DNA of 64,000 bases from contig JADCBP010000005.1 of NCBI GenBank assembly GCA_020253445.1, positions 744,001-808,000 of the forward strand, in the 5' to 3' direction. Below are positions 9,292 through 18,190 of the stretch, piece by piece. Made by a program: the position numbers and the translations under genes. The notes beneath the pieces are model-generated. The model saw only the letters and a program-made list of their open reading frames with translations. It made no database searches and was not told the origin of the DNA. Each line of letters starts with the position of its first letter. Within the stretch, counting starts at the first letter, position 1. Source of the stretch: Methylobacterium sp. (GTDB lineage: Bacteria > Pseudomonadota > Alphaproteobacteria > Rhizobiales > Beijerinckiaceae).

Positions 9292-11493
9292 ATGATGCGG
9301 CAGTACGAACTCGTCGAGCGGGTGAAGCGCTACAATCCACGCGCGGATGAGGACCTGCTCAACCGGGCCTATGTCTACGCCATGAAGGCGCATGGCTCGC
9401 AGAAGCGTGCTTCCGGCGATCCCTATTTTTCGCATCCCCTCGAAGTCGCGGCCATCCTCACCGAATTGCGTGTCGATGACGAAACCATCGCCGCCGCGAT
9501 GCTCCATGACACGATCGAGGATACCGAAACCACCCGCACGGATATCGAGAGCCGCTTCGGCGACGACATCGCGACCCTTGTCGAGGGTCTGACCAAGATC
9601 AAGAAGCTCGATCTCGTCTCCAAGAAGGCTGCGCAGGCTGAAAACCTGCGCAAGATGCTTCTGGCCGTCGCCGAGGATGCGCGCGTGCTGCTCGTGAAGC
9701 TGGCCGATCGCCTGCACAACATGCGCACGCTGCATTATGTGCCGCCAGACAAGCGCGCGCGCATCGCCGAGGAAACGCTCGAGATCTACGCCCCGCTCGC
9801 GGGCCGCATCGGCATGCAGGAGATGCGCGAGGAACTCGAGGAAATCTGCTTCCGCGTGCTCATGCCCGATGCGCATATGATGGTGATGCAGCGGCTGGAG
9901 GCGTTCCGGTCACGCGCAGGGCCGATCATCGCCTTCATCGAGAACGATCTGCGCGGGAAACTCGCCGCCAACGGCATCGAGGGTGATGTGAAGGGACGCG
10001 AGAAGCGGCCCTATTCCATCTGGCGGAAGATGGAGCGCAAGAGCGTCTCCTTCGAGCAATTGCCGGATATCCTGGGTTTCCGGGTATTGGTGGGCAACAT
10101 CCCGGATTGCTACCGCGTGCTGGGAATCGTTCACAACGCCTGGCCCTTCGTTCCGGGGCGCTTCAAGGATTACATCTCCACGCCGAAGCAGAACGATTAT
10201 CGCTCGATCCACACCACCGTCGTCGGTCCCAAGCACCAGCGCGTCGAGCTTCAGATCCGCACGCAGGCCATGGACGAGATCGCCGAATACGGTATCGCCG
10301 CGCACGCGCTCTACAAGGACCAGACCGTCGCCGAGCGCGACGCCGTGCTCGGCAAGGAGGCGCGCGCCTATAACTGGCTGCGCCGAACGATCGAGACCCT
10401 GGCTGAGGGCGACAATCCCGAAGAGTTCCTCGAGCACACGAAACTCGAGCTCTTTCATGATCAGGTGTTCTGCTTCACGCCCAAGGGCCTGCTCATCACC
10501 CTGCCGCGCAGCGCGACCCCGATCGATTTCGCCTATGCGGTGCATACCGATGTGGGCAATCACGCCGTGGGCTGCCGCATCAATGGCCGCAATGCGCCGC
10601 TGACGAGTGAATTGCGCAACGGCGACGAGGTGGAAATCCTCACCTCCGAGGCGCAGGTGCCGCCGCCGGCATGGGAGAGCCTCGTCGTGACCGGCAAGGC
10701 GCGATCCTCCATCCGCCGCGCGACGCGCGAGGCCGTGCGGAAGCAATTCGCCGGGCTTGGTCGGCGCATCATCGAGCGTGCTTTCGAGCGCATGGGCAAG
10801 CCGCAGACCGAGGAGAAGCTCGCCTCTGTCGTGCGGCGGCTGGCCCGGCCCGGCCTCGAGGATGTCTTTGCCGCCGTGGGCCGCGGCGAACTCCATTCCG
10901 GCGATGTCGTGAAGGCGGTGTTCCCCGATTTCAAGGAGGAAACGCCGAAAGCGCCCGCCGGCCTCAACGGCGCGGGCTGGTTCGGCGTGCAGGGCGCCGA
11001 CGAGGTGAAATTCAAGGTGCCGGGCAAGGAAGGGGGCGCGGGCGCGCTGCCCATTCGCGGCCTTTCGGATGACCTGCCGGTGCGTTTCGCGCCGGGTGGC
11101 GGACCGGTGCCGGGCGAGCGGATCGTCGGCATCCTGACGCCAGGCGAGGGAATCACGATCTACCCCATCCAGTCGCCGAGTCTCTCGGCCTTCGACGAGG
11201 AGCCCTGGCGCTGGCTGGATGTGCGCTGGGATGTGGAGGAGGGCGAGCGCCGCCGCTACCCCGCGCGGCTCATCGTCTCGGTGATCAACGAGCCGGGCAG
11301 CCTCGCGGAAGTGGCCCGCGTGATGGCGGAGACCGATGCGAATATCGACAATATCGAGATGCGCTCGAAGACCAGGGATTTCCGCGAGATGCTGTTCGAC
11401 ATCGAGGTGTGGAACATCAAGCATCTCACCACCATCATCACGGATCTCAAGGCGAAACCGATGATCGCCAATGTCGACAGGGTTGTGGGCTGA
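9292..11493 (+). CDS. rsh: Bifunctional (p)ppGpp synthetase/hydrolase (RelA/SpoT homologue)
   Basis: Makes and degrades the alarmone (p)ppGpp in the stringent response. In the 733-residue protein, an N-terminal HD hydrolase (HPLEVAAIL, LHDTIEDTETT, KLADRLHNMRTL) is followed by the synthetase domain (about 230-350) with the RFKD motif typical of bifunctional enzymes and NDYRSIHTTV. Next come a TGS domain (VFCFTPKGLLITLPRSATPIDFAYAVH) split across about 400-450, and a C-terminal ACT domain (about 655-730). I chose ATG at 9292 because homologues begin MMRQYELVERV; an in-frame GTG lies at 9232. It is the only RSH gene in the window. Confidence 0.94.
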   Translation: MMRQYELVERVKRYNPRADEDLLNRAYVYAMKAHGSQKRASGDPYFSHPLEVAAILTELRVDDETIAAAMLHDTIEDTETTRTDIESRFGDDIATLVEGLTKIKKLDLVSKKAAQAENLRKMLLAVAEDARVLLVKLADRLHNMRTLHYVPPDKRARIAEETLEIYAPLAGRIGMQEMREELEEICFRVLMPDAHMMVMQRLEAFRSRAGPIIAFIENDLRGKLAANGIEGDVKGREKRPYSIWRKMERKSVSFEQLPDILGFRVLVGNIPDCYRVLGIVHNAWPFVPGRFKDYISTPKQNDYRSIHTTVVGPKHQRVELQIRTQAMDEIAEYGIAAHALYKDQTVAERDAVLGKEARAYNWLRRTIETLAEGDNPEEFLEHTKLELFHDQVFCFTPKGLLITLPRSATPIDFAYAVHTDVGNHAVGCRINGRNAPLTSELRNGDEVEILTSEAQVPPPAWESLVVTGKARSSIRRATREAVRKQFAGLGRRIIERAFERMGKPQTEEKLASVVRRLARPGLEDVFAAVGRGELHSGDVVKAVFPDFKEETPKAPAGLNGAGWFGVQGADEVKFKVPGKEGGAGALPIRGLSDDLPVRFAPGGGPVPGERIVGILTPGEGITIYPIQSPSLSAFDEEPWRWLDVRWDVEEGERRRYPARLIVSVINEPGSLAEVARVMAETDANIDNIEMRSKTRDFREMLFDIEVWNIKHLTTIITDLKAKPMIANVDRVVG

Positions 11494-11656
11494 TGGGCCG
11501 CCTCGCAGCCTTGCCGCCGGATGTTGCCCTCACGCGAACCGGGCGCAGCCCGCCGGAGAATGCGCTCGGCGAAGCGAAACTTGTCGATTTCGCCGACAAG
11601 GTTTACGCCCACGGCTCTGAAACCTGCATGATCTTTCCGAAGGAGGGGCCGGGCGC

Positions 11657-12253
11657 ATGACGAGAGACGAGATCCTGGCAGAGTTCCGCGCGGCCGGTGC
11701 CCTGCTGGAGGGGCATTTCATCCTGTCCTCGGGGCGGCGCTCGCCGGTCTTCATCCAGAAATTCCGGGTGTTCGAGCATCCGGGTCGCACCGAGACGCTC
11801 TGCCGCGCCCTGGCCGAAAAGCTCACGGCCGCTTTCGGCAAGGTGGATGTGGTGGTGGCCCCCGCGATCGGCGGCATCGTGCCGGGCTACGAGATCGCCC
11901 GCGCGCTGGGCGCCCGCTCCATCTTCGTCGAGCGCGAGGATGGCGTGTTCCAGCTTCGCCGCGGCTTCGAGATCCGCGAGGGCGAGCGCGTGGTGGTGGT
12001 CGAGGATATCGTGACCACGGGCCTCTCGGTGCGCGAATGCCTGAACTCGCTGGGCGACCAGCCGGGCCAGATCCTCGGCGTGGCCTGCCTCATCGACCGC
12101 TCGGGCGGCAAGGCGGATGTCGGCGCGCCACTCGTCGCTTTGTGTGAATTCGTCGTACCGGATTACGATCCGCGCGAATTGCCGCCGGAACTGGCGAAAA
12201 TCCCGCCGATCAAGCCGGGTTCGCGCAGCATTCAGGGGGCAAAGGCCGGATGA
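11657..12253 (+). CDS. pyrE: Orotate phosphoribosyltransferase
   Basis: Converts orotate and PRPP to orotidine 5-phosphate in pyrimidine synthesis. The 198-residue protein has [15 protein letters not shown] near the N-terminus, [14 protein letters not shown], and the PRPP-binding [13 protein letters not shown] near residue 118. AAGGAGG lies upstream of the ATG. It overlaps pdxJ by 4 bases, opening a run of overlapping genes. Confidence 0.95.
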   Translation: MTRDEILAEFRAAGALLEGHFILSSGRRSPVFIQKFRVFEHPGRTETLCRALAEKLTAAFGKVDVVVAPAIGGIVPGYEIARALGARSIFVEREDGVFQLRRGFEIREGERVVVVEDIVTTGLSVRECLNSLGDQPGQILGVACLIDRSGGKADVGAPLVALCEFVVPDYDPRELPPELAKIPPIKPGSRSIQGAKAG

Positions 12254-13002
12254 GCGCAAAACTCCGCCTCGGGGTGAATATCGATCATGTCGCCACCGTT
12301 CGAAATGCGCGGGGCGGCGCACGGCCCGATCCGGTGCGTGCCGCGCTTCTCGCCATCGAAGCGGGGGCGGATGGCATCACGGCGCATCTCAGGGAGGATC
12401 GCCGCCATATCCGCGATGCGGATATTGAACGTCTCAAGGCTGAAATCTCGAAGCCGCTGAATTTCGAGATGGCCGTGACCGAGGAGATGCTCGCCATCGC
12501 AACCCGCGCGCGGCCCCATGCCTGCTGCCTCGTGCCGGAAAAGCGCGAGGAACGCACCACCGAAGGCGGGCTGGATGTGGTGGGCCAGAAGGCCGCGCTC
12601 ATCCCGGCCATCGCGAAGCTGAAGGCCGCGGGCTGCCGCATCTCGCTCTTCATCGAGCCGGATGAGGCGCCGATCCGGGTTTCGAAAGAACTGGGCGCGG
12701 ATATCGTGGAACTCCATACCGGCACCTGGTGCCATGCGGTGGAAGCGGGGGATGCCGCGAAAGCAGGGGCGGAATTCCAGCGCCTCAAGGCCGGTGCAGC
12801 GTTCGGGGCTTCGATTGGCATCGAAATGCATGCGGGCCACGGCCTTGATTTCGAGACGGCCGAAAAACTGGCCACCGTGCCGGAATTTGTGGAATTCAAC
12901 ATCGGGCATTTCCTCATTGGCGAGGCGATCTTCGTTGGTTTGCCCGAGGCGGTTCGCCGGATGCGCGCGAGCATGGATCGTGGTGTGGCGCAACGCGCAT
13001 GA
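12250..13002 (+). CDS. pdxJ: Pyridoxine 5-phosphate synthase
   Basis: Last condensing step of DXP-dependent vitamin B6 synthesis, joining deoxyxylulose 5-phosphate and 3-amino-2-oxopropyl phosphate. The 250-residue TIM barrel begins [19 protein letters not shown] and contains [48 protein letters not shown] and [17 protein letters not shown], all diagnostic. It overlaps pyrE upstream and acpS downstream by 4 bases (ATGA), so translation is coupled. Confidence 0.97.
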   Translation: MSAKLRLGVNIDHVATVRNARGGARPDPVRAALLAIEAGADGITAHLREDRRHIRDADIERLKAEISKPLNFEMAVTEEMLAIATRARPHACCLVPEKREERTTEGGLDVVGQKAALIPAIAKLKAAGCRISLFIEPDEAPIRVSKELGADIVELHTGTWCHAVEAGDAAKAGAEFQRLKAGAAFGASIGIEMHAGHGLDFETAEKLATVPEFVEFNIGHFLIGEAIFVGLPEAVRRMRASMDRGVAQRA

Positions 13003-13403
13003 TCATCGGGATCGGCTCCGATCTCTGCCGCATCGACCGCATCGAGCAGACGCTGAACCGTTTCGGCGAGCGGTTCATCAGCCGGGTCTTCACCGATACG
13101 GAGCGCGCGCGCTCCGAGCGCCGGGCCGAGCGCGTGGCGAGCTATGCCAAGCGCTTTGCCGCCAAGGAGGCGATGTCGAAGGCGCTGGGCACGGGCCTGC
13201 GCATGGGGATCGCCTGGCGCGACATGGGCGTGGTGAACGAGCCATCGGGCCGGCCCACCATGGTGCTCCTGGGCAAGGCAGCGGAGCGGCTCAAGGCCAT
13301 CACGCCGCCGGGCCATCGCGCCGTGATCCACCTGACCATCACGGATGATGCGCCCTATGCGCTGGCCGTGGTGGTGATCGAGGCCTTGCCCGATAGCGGA
13401 TGA
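12999..13403 (+). CDS. acpS: Holo-[acyl-carrier-protein] synthase
   Basis: Transfers the 4-phosphopantetheine arm from CoA to acyl carrier protein. The 134-residue protein starts [16 protein letters not shown] with the metal-binding Asp, followed by [20 protein letters not shown] (Glu and Lys of the active site) and GRPTMVL. It starts inside the pdxJ stop region (ATGA overlap). Confidence 0.96.
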   Translation: MIIGIGSDLCRIDRIEQTLNRFGERFISRVFTDTERARSERRAERVASYAKRFAAKEAMSKALGTGLRMGIAWRDMGVVNEPSGRPTMVLLGKAAERLKAITPPGHRAVIHLTITDDAPYALAVVVIEALPDSG

Positions 13404-13486
13404 TCGCCGTTCTGCCGCCGCATTGCCCTTGCAGAGGCCCGCCTGTATACCCCTTCGAAACCTGATTTTCCCGAGGAAATCCCCAC

Positions 13487-14254
13487 ATGACGAACCAGAC
13501 GCCGGGCGAGCCCGCGAAAGCCCGATCGGGCGGCTGGGGCGAAACGATCCGCGTGATCGTGGAAGCCCTGCTGATCGCCGTGGTCATCCGCACGCTTCTG
13601 TTCCAGCCCTTCTCGATTCCCTCGGGCTCGCTGATCCCGACCTTGCTGATCGGGGATTATCTGTTCGTCTCGAAATTCAGCTATGGCTTTTCGAGGCATT
13701 CCTTCCCGTTCTCGGCGGCGCCCTTCTCCGGCCGCATCTGGGCCGCCGAGCCGACGCGCGGGGACATCGCCGTCTTCAAGCTGCCGAAGGATAACGAGAC
13801 CGATTACATCAAGCGTGTCATCGGTTTGCCGGGCGATCGGGTTCAGGTTCTCGATGGCCGCCTGCGCATCAATGGCCAGCCGGTGCAGAAGGTCGCGGAC
13901 GGCTTTGTCGAAGACCGCGATGCCTTCGGCCGCGTGACCCGCGTGCCGCGTTTCCGTGAAACCCTGCCCAACGGCGTGAGCTACCACGTGATCGAGCGCG
14001 AGGGGGATCGCGGCTATTTCGACAATACCGTGGAATATGTCGTGCCCGCCGACCATTACTTCATGATGGGCGACAATCGCGACAATTCGACCGACAGCCG
14101 CGATCTGCAATCCGTCGGGTTCGTGCCCTTCGAGAACTTCGTGGGCAAGGCGCAGATCATCTTCTTCTCGATGGATGAGGGCACGCCGGCCTGGCAGGTC
14201 TGGCGCTGGCCGACCGATCTGCGCTGGAACCGCATCTTCCAGAAGGTGCGCTGA
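13487..14254 (+). CDS. lepB: Signal peptidase I
   Basis: Membrane serine protease that cleaves Sec and Tat signal peptides. The 255-residue protein has one N-terminal transmembrane helix (about 20-38). The catalytic serine lies in IPSGSLIPTL (the usual Met after Ser is Leu here), the catalytic lysine in DYIKRVIGLPGD, and the C-terminal GDNRDNSTDSR box is present. It lies directly upstream of rnc, 2 bases apart, as in many bacteria. Confidence 0.95.
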   Translation: MTNQTPGEPAKARSGGWGETIRVIVEALLIAVVIRTLLFQPFSIPSGSLIPTLLIGDYLFVSKFSYGFSRHSFPFSAAPFSGRIWAAEPTRGDIAVFKLPKDNETDYIKRVIGLPGDRVQVLDGRLRINGQPVQKVADGFVEDRDAFGRVTRVPRFRETLPNGVSYHVIEREGDRGYFDNTVEYVVPADHYFMMGDNRDNSTDSRDLQSVGFVPFENFVGKAQIIFFSMDEGTPAWQVWRWPTDLRWNRIFQKVR

Positions 14255-14256
14255 GC

Positions 14257-14940
14257 TTGGCGCGGCCGGGGCGCGACATGCTGGAAGAGCGGATCGGATA
14301 TGCGTTCCGAAATGCCGAGTTGCTGGATGAGGCTTTGACCCATGTCTCCGTCTCGCTGCCGGGAGGGAAATCCTACCAGCGGCTGGAATATCTCGGTGAT
14401 CGCGTGCTGGGCCTCGTGATCGCGGAGATGCTGTTCGAGGCTTTCCCGAAGGCGCCGGAAGGCGATCTCTCGCGCCGCCTTGCCGATCTCGTGCGCAAGG
14501 AGACCTGTGCAGAAATCGCGCGCGGCTGGGGCCTCGGGGATCATCTCCGGCTGGGGGAGGGGGAGCGGCGCTCGGGAGCGAGGAAGCGCGACGCCCTTCT
14601 CGGCGATGCCTGCGAGGCCGTGCTCGGCGCGGTGTTCCGCGACGGCGGTTTCGAGGCGGCGAAGGCGCTCGTCCGCACCCATTGGCAAGCGCGGATGCAC
14701 GAGCCGCTGAGCGCGCCGAAAGACCCCAAGACCAGGCTTCAGGAATTCGTGCAGGCGAAAGGTCTGGCAGTGCCGCGCTATCAGGATGTCCGGCGTTCCG
14801 GCCCGGACCATGCTCCGGTCTTCGAGGTTGCGGTTCTGGTCGATGGCTATCCGCCGGCCGCTGCCCATGGCCCGTCGAAACGCGTGGCGGAGCGTGCCGC
14901 CGCCGAAACCTGGCTCGCGCGCGAGGGAGTGTTGTCATGA
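14257..14940 (+). CDS. rnc: Ribonuclease III
   Basis: Double-strand-specific endoribonuclease for rRNA and mRNA processing. The 227-residue protein has the signature QRLEYLGDRVLGLVIAEML near residue 45, the second acidic motif DALLGDACEAVLGAVFRDGG near 110, and a C-terminal dsRNA-binding domain (about 155-225). The start is a TTG at 14257; ATG at 14278 is the alternative and trims seven residues. The stop overlaps the start of era by 4 bases. Confidence 0.94.
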   Translation: MARPGRDMLEERIGYAFRNAELLDEALTHVSVSLPGGKSYQRLEYLGDRVLGLVIAEMLFEAFPKAPEGDLSRRLADLVRKETCAEIARGWGLGDHLRLGEGERRSGARKRDALLGDACEAVLGAVFRDGGFEAAKALVRTHWQARMHEPLSAPKDPKTRLQEFVQAKGLAVPRYQDVRRSGPDHAPVFEVAVLVDGYPPAAAHGPSKRVAERAAAETWLAREGVLS

Positions 14941-15863
14941 CCGTCGAAACCGGGAATCCGGAAACGCGCTGCGGGTTCGTTGCGCTGATCGGCGCGCCGA
15001 ATGCCGGCAAATCGACGCTCCTCAACGCGCTGGTTGGCGCGAAGGTGTCGATTGTATCCCGGAAAGTTCAGACCACCCGCACCCAGATGCGTGGCATCGC
15101 GATCGAGGGGCAGACCCAGATCGTCTTTGTCGATACCCCTGGAATTTTCCGTCCGAAGCGGCGGCTTGAGACCGCGATGGTCTCCTCCGCATGGGGCGGC
15201 GCGGCGGATGCCGATGTCGTCGCCGTGCTGGTGGATGTCACCCGCCACAAGGACGAGGCGCAGGAGGCCGTGCTCGCGCGGCTCGAGGAAATCCGCCAGC
15301 CGAAGATCCTGATCCTGAACAAGATCGACCTTCTGGGGCGCGAGGAATTGCTGGCCATCGCGCAATCGCTGAACCAGCGCGCGAAATTCGAGGCGACCTT
15401 CATGATTTCCGCTCTCACGGGTTCGGGCGTGAAGGATATCCTGGCCGATCTCGCGCGCCGGCTGCCGAAGGGACCATGGCTCTACCCCGAGGATGAGATT
15501 TCCGATGCGCCCTTGCGCTTTCTCGCGGCGGAAATCACCCGCGAGAAGATCTTCGAGCGCCTGCATGACGAATTGCCCTATCGCTCCACCGTGGAAACCG
15601 AAAGCTGGAAGGTTCTGAAGAATGGCGAAGTGCGCGTCGAGCAGGTGATCTATGTCGAGCGCGAGAGCCAGCGGAAGATCATGCTCGGCGAGAAGGGCCG
15701 CACCATCAAGGCGATCGGCTCGGCCGCGCGCGCGGAGATCGCCGAGGCGGCGGAAACCAGGGTGCATCTCTTCCTCTTCGTGAAAGTGCGCGAGAACTGG
15801 ACCGACGATCCCGAGCGCTATCGCGAGATGGGCCTCGAATTCCCCAAAGAGCCAAAGGCGTAA
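14937..15863 (+). CDS. era: GTPase Era
   Basis: Ribosome-assembly GTPase that binds 16S rRNA. The 308-residue protein shows the P-loop GAPNAGKSTLLNAL, switch region TTRTQMRGI, DTPGIF, NKID, and a C-terminal KH domain (about 215-305) with GEKGRTIKAIGSAAR. The ATG at 14937 overlaps the rnc stop, and the coding frame upstream of it is antisense or out-of-phase noise. It belongs to the lepB-rnc-era-recO run. Confidence 0.96.
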   Translation: MTVETGNPETRCGFVALIGAPNAGKSTLLNALVGAKVSIVSRKVQTTRTQMRGIAIEGQTQIVFVDTPGIFRPKRRLETAMVSSAWGGAADADVVAVLVDVTRHKDEAQEAVLARLEEIRQPKILILNKIDLLGREELLAIAQSLNQRAKFEATFMISALTGSGVKDILADLARRLPKGPWLYPEDEISDAPLRFLAAEITREKIFERLHDELPYRSTVETESWKVLKNGEVRVEQVIYVERESQRKIMLGEKGRTIKAIGSAARAEIAEAAETRVHLFLFVKVRENWTDDPERYREMGLEFPKEPKA

Positions 15864-15869
15864 AATCGG

Positions 15870-16613
15870 ATGGAATGGCGCGACGAGGGCCTTGTTCTCG
15901 CCACGCGCCGCCACGGCGAGCGCGACTCCCTCCTCGAGGTGATGACCGAGGCGCATGGCCGGCATCTCGGCCTCGTGCGCGGCGGGCGTTCGAGCCGCAT
16001 CGCCCCGATGCTCCAGCCCGGCAATCGCGTCTCGCTCGTCTGGCGCGCGCGGCTCGAGGAGCATCTTGGGCAGTTCACGGCGGAAACGCTGGAAGCACGT
16101 GCCGGGCAGGTGCTGGCTTCGCCGCTGGCGCTTCAGGCGGTGAACCACTTGGGAACGCTGCTGCGCCTGCTGCCCGAACGCGAGCCCCATGCGCAGGTCT
16201 ATGCCGCGGCTGACGGCCTTTGCGGGCTTCTGGGAGAGCCGTTTCTGCTGGCCGAAACGCTGGTGCGTTTTGAACTGATGATCCTGCGCGAACTCGGTTT
16301 CGGGGTCGATCTCTCCGAATGCGCGGCCACGGGGCAGCGCGAGGATCTCATCTTCGTCTCGCCGAAATCGGGCCGCGCGGTTTCACGCGAGGCCGGCGAG
16401 CCTTATGCGCCGAAGCTCCTGGCCTTGCCCGGCTTCCTGCTCGCCGGGCCATCCCGCCCGGATGAAACGCCCGCCATGGCCGAGCTGCTCGCGGGCTTCC
16501 GGCTCAGCGGGTTCTTCCTCGCCCGCCACGTCTTCGAGCCCCGCGCCCTGCCGCCCAGCTCGGGCCGGGCCGCCTTTCTGTCGCTGCTCGAGGCACTCCC
16601 GCCCAATCGTTGA
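15870..16613 (+). CDS. recO: DNA repair protein RecO
   Basis: Recombination mediator that helps load RecA onto SSB-coated DNA. The 247-residue protein begins MEWRDEGLVLATRRHGERDSL, the OB-fold start of RecO, with GRHLGLVRGGRSSR and NRVSLVWRARLEEHLG next. It continues into a helical domain. It starts 6 bases after era and ends the run; no clear terminator follows. Confidence 0.92.
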   Translation: MEWRDEGLVLATRRHGERDSLLEVMTEAHGRHLGLVRGGRSSRIAPMLQPGNRVSLVWRARLEEHLGQFTAETLEARAGQVLASPLALQAVNHLGTLLRLLPEREPHAQVYAAADGLCGLLGEPFLLAETLVRFELMILRELGFGVDLSECAATGQREDLIFVSPKSGRAVSREAGEPYAPKLLALPGFLLAGPSRPDETPAMAELLAGFRLSGFFLARHVFEPRALPPSSGRAAFLSLLEALPPNR

Positions 16614-16713
16614 GCACGCAACATTTTCGACATTTCAGGCAAATTTTAGCGATCTTTTTCATCGAATTCTTCGTCTTTGGCGGCTTTCCTGAACGGGACC
16701 TAGGAGAGGGACC

Positions 16714-18027
16714 ATGCGGACTGCAGAAGCAGGACGTTCATTCGCACGCGATCGCAGCGGAGCCGTCGCGCTGATGTTTGCCCTGTCGCTGCCCATGTTG
16801 CTGGGCGGAATGGGCCTTGCCGTGGATTACGCCATGGTCTCCCGCCAGCAGGCCGCGCTGCAATCCGCCTCCGACAGCGCAGCCCTGCGCGCCGCGCGCG
16901 AAATGATCATCGCCGAGCCGTCCCCGACGCGCGTGCAGGCGGTGGCGAAGCGGACCGTCGACGCTATCCTTTCCGAGGGCGGGCGCGTCGGACGTCCAAG
17001 GATCGACTGGACCGTGGCCTCGCGGCTGGATGACAGCTCCAGAAGCGTTATCGTGAATGTGTCGCGGCCGGTGAAGCCGGTTTTCGCGAAGATCTATGCC
17101 TTTCTGGGCTTCGTGCCTGATCCGTGGGTGATGGAAACCTCGTCGAAGGTCATCCTGTCCCATAATTCCAAACTTTGCATGCTTCTCACCGGTGACAACG
17201 GCACGGTGCTCGAACTGAGGAAGAATGCGCGCCTCACCGGAACGCAGTGCTCGATCCATTCGAATTCACGCTCTCCCAGCGGCATCAGGCTGGGCGAAGG
17301 CTCCCAGCTGGTCGCGGATCTCGTCTGCTCGCGGGGGGGCATCAACAATCAGGGCAGCACCATCCGGACCGACACCCTGAACGATTGCCCGCCCGTGGAA
17401 GACCCGCTGCGGGCGCGGCCGGCCCCGCCGGTCGGCTCCTGCATCTCGGCGAGCCGTCTGGTTTTGAAGAGCGGGACACACACGCTGAACCCGGGCACCT
17501 ATTGCGGCGGGATCGATGCCCGGGGCACGGCCAAGATCTTCCTCAATCCGGGCATCTATGTGTTTCACGACGGGGATCTCAACGTGACCCATGATGCGGA
17601 GATCCGCGGCAAGCATGTCGGCCTCTATTTCCGCGGGGCGGCATCCTATTTCCGCTTCCGCGACAATGCTCTCGTGGATCTGACCGGCCCGAAGGACGGC
17701 CCGATGGCCGGCCTGCTGATCTGGCGCGACCGCGCGAACAACCTTTCGGACAAGGCTGCCGGACGAGATTCCTCTCAGACCAACTCGGTCAACGCCAACC
17801 GCGCGATGCGTCTTACGGGCACCATCTATCTGCCGGAAGGGCAGCTCTTCATCGGCGCGAAGGCGCCGGTCGCGCAGGTCTCGGATTACACGGTGATCCT
17901 CGCGCGAAAGCTCGAATTGCTCGACGGCCCGAACCTCGTTCTGAACACGAACTATGCCGGTTCGGACGTGCCCGTGCCGCAGGACCTCGGCCCGATCGGG
18001 CTCCGGAACATGCGCCTGACGAACTGA
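16714..18027 (+). CDS. TadG-like exported protein with beta-helix-like C-terminus (copy 1)
   Basis: 437-residue protein. The N-terminus matches TadE/TadG pilus-assembly proteins: DRSGAVALMFALSLPMLLG is a transmembrane anchor followed by GLAVDYAMVSRQQAALQSASDSAALRAAREM. The C-terminal two thirds has regular short strands (LNPGTYCGGIDARGTAKIFL, FHDGDLNVTHDAEIRGKHVGLYFRG) that suggest a right-handed beta-helix, and paired cysteines. AGGAGAGGG precedes the ATG closely. A paralogue follows at 18191. No tad ATPase, secretin or pilin gene is in the window, so a pilus role is inferred only from the N-terminus. Confidence 0.75.
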   Translation: MRTAEAGRSFARDRSGAVALMFALSLPMLLGGMGLAVDYAMVSRQQAALQSASDSAALRAAREMIIAEPSPTRVQAVAKRTVDAILSEGGRVGRPRIDWTVASRLDDSSRSVIVNVSRPVKPVFAKIYAFLGFVPDPWVMETSSKVILSHNSKLCMLLTGDNGTVLELRKNARLTGTQCSIHSNSRSPSGIRLGEGSQLVADLVCSRGGINNQGSTIRTDTLNDCPPVEDPLRARPAPPVGSCISASRLVLKSGTHTLNPGTYCGGIDARGTAKIFLNPGIYVFHDGDLNVTHDAEIRGKHVGLYFRGAASYFRFRDNALVDLTGPKDGPMAGLLIWRDRANNLSDKAAGRDSSQTNSVNANRAMRLTGTIYLPEGQLFIGAKAPVAQVSDYTVILARKLELLDGPNLVLNTNYAGSDVPVPQDLGPIGLRNMRLTN

Positions 18028-18190
18028 GTTCTCGCCAGGGTTCATACCGCCGGATTGCGAAAAAACCGCCGTTTTCTGCTCCAGGTCGTGCAGCATGGTT
18101 AAGCACCTTGCGCGGTCTTTCTTTCGCTCGTCGGCCTCAGCCCTTATCCAGAGCGTGCATCGTTCCGCCTGCGAGGAGGGCAAGGCCGTC

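Noticed and set aside
11409-11660. A frame with five consecutive histidines, continuing to a 55-residue frame (11492-11660) between rsh and pyrE
   Set aside because: The histidine run is an out-of-frame reading of the rsh coding sequence. The remaining 55 residues lack a recognisable family or a ribosome-binding site of their own; it is probably the pyrE leader.
18095-18190. Upstream ATG extending TadG-like copy 2 by 32 residues
   Set aside because: The added residues do not resemble the family N-terminus and there is a GGAGG ahead of 18191.
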